Below, one piece after another: positions 29,787-34,112 of a stretch of DNA of 34,112 nt; positions within the stretch are counted from its first letter, which is position 1; every line of letters begins with the position of its first letter. A program made the translations under genes and the position numbers. The notes beneath the pieces are model-generated. The model was not told where the DNA came from and did not search any database. It saw only the letters and a program-made list of their open reading frames with translations. This stretch comes from Deltaproteobacteria bacterium. GTDB lineage: Bacteria; Desulfobacterota; DSM-4660; Desulfatiglandales; HGW-15. The stretch lies in NCBI GenBank assembly GCA_019313825.1, contig JAFDAM010000019.1, positions 1 through 34,112 on the forward strand, written 5' to 3'.

Positions 29787-29923
29787 TTACGTGAAAAAGC
29801 CAGAATGCCCCGTGCTTTGCACGGGGATGAATGGCCGTAGGGGTTTGGGGGCGGAGCCTCCAAAATCAAACAGGCTTTTTCCTTAGAAGAAGCCATGACC
29901 TTTGGTCGGGGTTCTTCACGTTA
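29787..29923. mobile_element. Palindromic element resembling IS200/IS605 ends
   Basis: The ends carry ACGTGAA (29789-29795) and TTCACGT (29915-29921). Inside lie CCCCGTGC-TTT-GCACGGGG (29808-29826) and a second imperfect hairpin at 29886-29917 (GAAGAAGCC ... GGGGTTCTTC). These hairpins resemble the subterminal structures and tnpB-associated RNA ends of IS605-type elements. No transposase is present, so it is a relic or a non-autonomous derivative. Confidence 0.5.
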
Positions 29924-30066
29924 CACTGGTCTAGTGCGTAAACCCTGAAGAGAGAATTAAGCGATAGAGACCCTGAATTTATTGAAGGGAGGTGATTGTG
30001 TTTAATTAAAGATATGTGAAATCTGACATATATCATCAGCATTAATACAAGAAAGGGGGATAATTT

Positions 30067-31269
30067 ATGAAAAAGACACTTTTAATATCTATGTTAATCA
30101 TGGCTCTAGCGGCAAGCTTTGCAATCGGGTCTGCAAAGGCGGTTGACTGGCCAAAAATGTTGGTATCAGTATCAGGCGGTCACACATCTCCCGGCCATAT
30201 AGTTCCACTTGCCTGGACACCAAAACATCAGAAGGATGCGGGCGTTACATGGCGGGTTATCGGAGCGGCAGCCACTGCCGAGAGGATCAACTGGCTCAAA
30301 TCCGGAAAAGCTCAGTTCTATTACAGGGAGTGGCATTCACTTGGGCAGGACATAGAGGTGGGTGAAGGATACGAACAGGATAAGAGCGGGCAAACACGAT
30401 TAAGAATCACCATTCACGGCTTTCCGCAATGGTTTGGAGCATGCGTTTACGCGGATAGAGGGATCAAAACAATAAAAGACATCAAACCGGGTACTACGTT
30501 TGTAGTTCCTGTCGCAGCGACTACAGTGGTGCACTTTTATAATGCCTTCCGCCGCTACCTTAATATGACCGAAAAAGAACTGATCATGATTGGACACGCC
30601 AGTTTCCCGGGCGCTTACAGGTCCTTTGGGCAGGGGCAGGCCGACCTTGTGAACACAAGCCCTGATTCGCCTGGAACATTGAGGTGGAAGGAAGGCCCCC
30701 ATGGTTTGATCGTATTAAATTGGCCGGAAGATCCGGAAGCGGAAAAAAGGTTTGCCGAATATCTTCCTGATGTACCTTTTGGTATAGTTAAGCGAGGTCC
30801 CAAGGAGTTTCATGGCATCCGTATGCCGGTTAACTACTGGTCTGCCACCTCACTAGCCAGTCTGGATGCTGAAGTGGTTTACAACATTGTTAAATGGATA
30901 GACCAAAACTATGATAATCTCAAGAACCTGACCATTGAATGTCAAGATATGACCTTGGATAATTTAAGGGAAGCGCTGGATTATGCTTATACCGGTGTTC
31001 ATGATGGAACGATAAGGTATTTGAAAGAGAAGGGGATGTGGACTTCGGCAGATGATGCAAGGCAGAAGTATAATGTCTGGTTGAATGATCGGTATATAGA
31101 GGTTTATAGCGCTGCCATGAAAGAGGCAAAAGCAAAGGGCTGGCAGATTGCCCCGGACCAGAAGGAATGGGTGCAATTTTGGAGAGACTACAAGAAAAAA
31201 TCCGGCCTTCCTCGTGTCAGGATAATGAAAGATGCGGAAATAACGGCAGCACTTAAGAATATCAAGTAA
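30067..31269 (+). CDS. TAXI-family TRAP transporter solute-binding protein
   Basis: A 400-residue periplasmic protein with a classical signal peptide (MKKTLLISMLIMALAAS, cleavage probably after GSAKA at about residue 25). The mature part matches the TAXI (NMT1-like) binding-protein group of TRAP transporters: VSVSGGHTSPGHIVPLAW, GAAATAERINWLKSGKAQF, KDIKPGTTFVVP and GQGQADLVNTSP. TAXI systems take up dicarboxylates, aromatic acids and related anions using ion gradients. AAAGGGGG lies 7 nt before the ATG. The fused permease follows after 325 bp, with a terminator-like hairpin in between that would allow more binding protein than permease. The substrate is unknown; an aromatic acid would fit the locus. 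Confidence 0.88.
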   Translation: MKKTLLISMLIMALAASFAIGSAKAVDWPKMLVSVSGGHTSPGHIVPLAWTPKHQKDAGVTWRVIGAAATAERINWLKSGKAQFYYREWHSLGQDIEVGEGYEQDKSGQTRLRITIHGFPQWFGACVYADRGIKTIKDIKPGTTFVVPVAATTVVHFYNAFRRYLNMTEKELIMIGHASFPGAYRSFGQGQADLVNTSPDSPGTLRWKEGPHGLIVLNWPEDPEAEKRFAEYLPDVPFGIVKRGPKEFHGIRMPVNYWSATSLASLDAEVVYNIVKWIDQNYDNLKNLTIECQDMTLDNLREALDYAYTGVHDGTIRYLKEKGMWTSADDARQKYNVWLNDRYIEVYSAAMKEAKAKGWQIAPDQKEWVQFWRDYKKKSGLPRVRIMKDAEITAALKNIK

Positions 31270-31287
31270 CAGTTGGAAACTTTTCCG

Positions 31288-31358
31288 AAAAGGTGTTCCT
31301 CCTTCCCATACAAATGGGGCCGGTAAATTATATGCCGGTTAGGGGGTACGCCTTTTTT
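31288..31358 (+). terminator. Terminator/attenuator after the TAXI gene
   Basis: AAAAGGTG (31288-31295) pairs with CGCCTTTT (31349-31356), ending in a run of six T. An inner CCGG...CCGG stem lies at 31320-31338. It is placed between the binding-protein and permease genes. Confidence 0.6.
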
Positions 31359-31444
31359 CAAACATAACTTAAATACTTCATCTTCCAGGAGGACAGATCC
31401 CTTGGAATACTGACTATTATCCATCACCAAATACCTGTTTTTGG

Positions 31445-31476
31445 ATTCCCCGTAAAGTGCACGGGATCTTCGACAT
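31445..31476. repeat. REP-like palindrome, copy 2 (inverted)
   Basis: Reverse complement of the copy at 25372-25404 with small differences (GTCGAAGATCCCG then TGCACTTTACGGGG). A TCCCGC-TTTA-GCGGGA hairpin follows at 31485-31502. Confidence 0.6.
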
Positions 31477-31594
31477 GCTATCCGTCCCGCTTTAGCGGGA
31501 TTTCTGGATGGAAACTAACTAACAACGGGAAGCCTAAAACGAAAAGATGTGCTTTCCATCTGTACATAGTGGAGTTGGGCCGGGAGGTTAAGAC

Positions 31595-32485
31595 ATGGTT
31601 GAGGAAAAAAAGGAGCGAAAAACAAGATATCAACAACTACCTTTACCCTTAAAAGTATATTTCCTTTCTGCGACTGCTGTTGGGATATTGCTTTCCATAT
31701 ATTTTATATTTGGCATGATTATTAAAGGGTTCACTTTCTACGACGCCCAATATTATTTTCTCCTGTTTGCACTTTTTGGATCATGTATCTTTCTGATTGC
31801 GCCGGAGAAAAAGAAACTCAAATGGTATGACCTTATTTGGGCCGCTGCAAGCTTTGCCTTGAATTTTTATTTTTTTACAAACGCTGAGCAGATAGCCTTG
31901 GTAGGCTGGCAGCCGGCCACTACACCGAATATCGTTATGGCAGTAATCTTATTCCTCATTTTTATCGAAGGAGCCAGAAGGGCATCCGGCGGAATTGCAT
32001 GGCCCCTTCTAGCTGTGCTATTCGCAATTTACCCCTTTTTTGCCGGCTACTTCCCCGGAATATTTCAGGGCGTTCCGAATGATTTCGTCAGCACCATATC
32101 TCTATATGCCTTTGGGGGAGATGGAATACTTGGGATACCGGGAAGGGTGATAGGCGGCATCCTGATGGGTTTCCTCGTCTTTGCCGGATTTCTGATAGCC
32201 CTGGGGGCGGGACAATATTTTCTTGATTTTTCCTATGCCCTTTTGGGGAAATACAGGGGTGGGCCTGCCAAGGTTGCCGTGATATCAAGCGGTTTCTTTG
32301 GGAGCCTGAGTGGTAGTGCTGCCGCAAATATTGTATCCACAGGCTCAGTCACCATACCGGCAATGAAGAGGATGGGGTATCCTGCCAACTACGCCGCGGC
32401 TATAGAGGCCTGCGCGTCAACCGGTGGGATGCTCATGCCCCCGGTGATGGGGGCGGGGTGGCTTTTATTATGGCGGCTATGGTAG
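31595..32485 (+). pseudogene. TRAP fused permease, N-terminal part (frameshifted)
   Basis: The first 290 residues of a TAXI-type TRAP fused permease (DctQ plus DctM, normally about 640-700 aa). Six to seven helices are visible, then the conserved block GGPAKVAVISSGFFGSLSGS, SVTIPAMKRMGYPANYAAA and ASTGGMLMPPVMGA. The frame then runs into GWLLLWRLW*. The expected continuation VAFIMAAMVG is in another frame, so there are two extra bases (or one missing) in GGGGGCGGGG near 32448-32457. GGGAGG is 6 nt upstream of the ATG. The two parts together make a normal-length permease. A sequencing error in the G-run cannot be excluded. Confidence 0.8.
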
Positions 32486-33528
32486 GGATTCCATACCATA
32501 CTGTTGTTTTGGCTGCGGCTGTGCCGTCCCTTCTTTTCTACTGGGGGTTATTAGTTCAGGCTGATGCTTATGCGGCCAAGGTGGGCATGAAAGGGCTTCC
32601 GAAAGAAGAGATCCCGTCCTTGATGGGGGTGATTAAGAAGGCCTGGCCACTTTTAGCCGTCCTATTTTTCCTTATATACGGGCTTGTGGTCATGCAGCTG
32701 GAATATACTACCCCGTATTATGCCACAGTTATGTTACTGGTTCTTTCTTTTACTAATCGTGAAATCATGCTTACCCCTAAAAAATTTGTTGACAGTCTTT
32801 TTGTATCCGGCAAGGTAATAACCATAACATTGAATATCCTCGTGCCTGCAGGAATGGTCATATCGGCCATTGAGATAACCGGCGTCGGTGCGGCATTCGC
32901 ATCAGGGGTTTTAGGTGTTGGTGGAGGTAGTCTGTTCATGATCATGATCCTGGGCGTAATGGCTTGCTATGTAATGGGTATGGCGGGACTGATAATAAGC
33001 GCTTACATCTTCCTGGCCGTAACTATGGCACCGGCGATGATAGCGGCTGGTGGACTGAATGACGTTGCTGTGCATTTATTTATTATGTATTATGTGTTGA
33101 TAGCCTTTATTACACCACCTGTGGCGCCCGCTGCCTTTATTGCCTCTGCCGTAGCTGGATCTAAACCTTTACAGACAGGTCTCACATGTATGCGCCTCGG
33201 AATAGTGCTTTATTTTGTGCCCTTCTTTTTTGTCTTCAACCCGGCTTTGATTCTGCAGGGCCCTCTTTTTGAGACCATCTATCTGATCATTTTCTGTCTT
33301 GTTGGAATTTTAATTTTGGCTGGGGGGTTGGAGGGTTATCTTCTGTGGGTTGGCAAATTGAACATCTGGTCACGCCCGTTACTTGTTATAAGCGGATTCC
33401 TTATCGCTTTCCCGCAGATACCCACAACCATCATCGGGGTTCTGATTGGCGGGCTTGTTATCGCTATTCTCATGCGTAAGAAGGGATCCAAAGCAGAGGA
33501 ACCATTAACTAGTGATACACTTCCATAA
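32458..33528 (+). pseudogene. TRAP fused permease, C-terminal part (frameshifted)
   Basis: The remaining 356 residues of the permease, beginning at the frameshift (VAFIMAAMVGIPYHTVVLAA). They contain the second half of the DctM domain: ANVLVPAGMVISAIEIT-like segment, GVMACYVMGMAGLIISAYIF, LFIMYYVLIAFITPPVAPAA and a C-terminal pair of helices before a hydrophilic tail. The GTG at 32458 has no ribosome-binding site of its own, so this is the continuation of the preceding frame and not an independent gene. If the shift is real, the transporter is inactive unless rescued by frameshifting. Confidence 0.8.
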
Positions 33529-33660
33529 TAGCATGGCAATATGCCATACGGCTCATCTTTACATACAAGGGCTGTCCAGATTGCTCCATATACTTGCTTA
33601 TCCATGAAGGTCCCGCATTGCGTGGGTCATAATCAGTAGGCTATACTTATATTTGCGACG

Positions 33661-33695
33661 CGAGACCTTTGATTAGACATTTTTCAAAGGTCTCG
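33661..33695. terminator. 12-bp perfect hairpin downstream of the TRAP genes
   Basis: CGAGACCTTTGA (33661-33672) pairs with TCAAAGGTCTCG (33684-33695); the loop is 11 nt. There is no T-run, so a terminator role is tentative. Confidence 0.45.
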
Positions 33696-33708
33696 ACGCT
33701 ATCCGGTA

Positions 33709-33864
33709 ATGGCGATCTTTTCAAGGCAATATCTACCTGCTTGTGAGTATGTGGCCAAATATTTAGGATGTGGCAAAGTTTATAGCAGGCTATTAAAGGT
33801 TCGGGGCATACACCCCAAATATTTGGCCACTGCGAAGTTTGGTGGAATTCCCCAAAAGATATAG
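33709..33864 (+). CDS. 51-aa HTH/excisionase-like ORF with internal palindrome
   Basis: The frame ATG 33709 to TAG 33862-33864 reads MAIFSRQYLPACEYVAKYLG and continues CGKVYSRLLKVRGIHPKYLA to the end FGGIPQKI. The EYVAKYLGCGKVYSRLLK stretch looks like the MerR/excisionase-type helix-turn-helix start (EVAxYLxxSxxTVYRLI). It is shorter than the ORF-track cut-off. A 14-bp perfect inverted repeat lies inside (GTGGCCAAATATTT 33751-33764, AAATATTTGGCCAC 33817-33830). No convincing ribosome-binding site was seen. It may be a fragment of an excisionase-like gene, or a non-coding palindrome that happens to be open. Confidence 0.35.
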   Translation: MAIFSRQYLPACEYVAKYLGCGKVYSRLLKVRGIHPKYLATAKFGGIPQKI

Positions 33865-33931
33865 CCTTGAAGAGATAGCCCTTACCTCCTTTTCACACAT
33901 CAATGAGGTAAGGAATAAGTTGCGTCCTTCT

Positions 33932-33953
33932 CCCCCGCCAAGTTAGGCGGGGG
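33932..33953 (+). terminator. GC-rich hairpin before the IS630-like element
   Basis: CCCCCGCC-AAGTTA-GGCGGGGG, perfect 8-bp stem, with no T-run after it. It resembles a REP-type palindrome as much as a terminator. Confidence 0.4.
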
Positions 33954-34057
33954 GTGATGTGGTCAAGTAAAAAAAGACACCTTGTTAAGCGGCCAATGTT
34001 ATTACTCAGAGCAATAAATAGTTTGCATTTTATAAGTAATTGTGCTATGAAAATGGC

Positions 34058-34112
34058 ATGAATACAAAAACAACAGATGCTCGTTCATTATCAACAAAAA
34101 CACAAGAAGCAA
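34058..34112 (+). CDS. Start of a probable IS630-type transposase (partial)
   Basis: The last 55 bases open a frame beginning MNTKTTDARSLSTKTQEA and running off the window. The TDARSLS...QEA pattern is the usual opening of IS630-family transposases, which have an N-terminal helix-turn-helix followed by a DDE domain and insert at TA. Only 18 codons are visible, so the call is tentative. The left end of the element may lie near 33955 (GTGGTCAAGTAAAAAAAGAC). Confidence 0.4.
   Translation, partial: MNTKTTDARSLSTKTQEA

Noticed and set aside
29980-30010. Gene starting at GTG 29998 behind a strong GGGAGGTGAT site
   Set aside because: The frame stops after three codons.

Overview
The window looks like a chromosomal segment of an anaerobic bacterium that uses aromatic acids, most likely a member of the Desulfobacterota (the former Deltaproteobacteria). 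This is inferred from gene content: a Bzd/Bcr-type (class I) benzoyl-CoA reductase activation module with its ferredoxin, a PaaX-family regulator, a UbiX-type flavin prenyltransferase, a molybdenum/tungsten formate-dehydrogenase-like enzyme with FdhD, and a TAXI-type TRAP transporter. No rRNA or intact tRNA is present to fix the taxonomy.

Layout. (1) 1-2.7 kb: an IS200/IS605 insertion sequence sits in a decayed ihfA-like gene. A 1.9-kb cassette (LRAT-like protein and two unknowns) follows and is bounded by 54-bp direct repeats of the ihfA 3' end. (2) 2.9-9.2 kb: a worn genomic island bounded by copies of the 3' end of a tRNA-Asn gene. It holds an abiEi antitoxin remnant, a group II intron 3' end, a truncated PLD-helicase, an intact zinc-finger/TPR protein, an intact RecQ-like helicase and the tail of a UvrD-like helicase, so it resembles a decaying defence island. 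(3) 9.4-12.2 kb: two half-size permeases, then on the minus strand paaX with a membrane protein gene. (4) 12.6-23.6 kb: the aromatic-metabolism region. It contains a bzdO/bcrB C-terminal remnant, a molybdopterin oxidoreductase, fdhD, an unknown, a divergent IDI-2-like flavoprotein, a PNPOx-like protein, a small Cys protein, a chimeric GNAT/bzdN fragment, bzdQ, bzdP, a ferredoxin and ubiX. (5) 24-29.4 kb: an MFS exporter and three minus-strand genes (MBL-fold hydrolase, PPC/DUF296 protein, a tandem-fused Mrp/NBP35 ATPase). (6) 30-33.5 kb: a TAXI TRAP binding protein and its fused permease, which is frameshifted. (7) Right edge: small palindromes, a tiny HTH-like ORF and the start of a probable IS630-type transposase.

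How the parts fit. bzdQP and the ferredoxin would energise electron transfer to a ring-reducing benzoyl-CoA reductase, but both catalytic subunits survive here only as C-terminal pieces. Working subunits must therefore be elsewhere, or this copy is dead. PaaX is the obvious candidate regulator. Its own promoter sequence is duplicated, with a 17-bp spacer, in front of the tandem Mrp gene, which suggests co-regulation. The TRAP system may import the acid substrate.

The whole window is marked by mobile-element activity: an IS200/IS605 element, an IS200/605-like palindromic relic, a group II intron relic, three TA-flanked MITE candidates and a dispersed REP-like palindrome. All functional statements come from reading motifs by eye; no database search was run.
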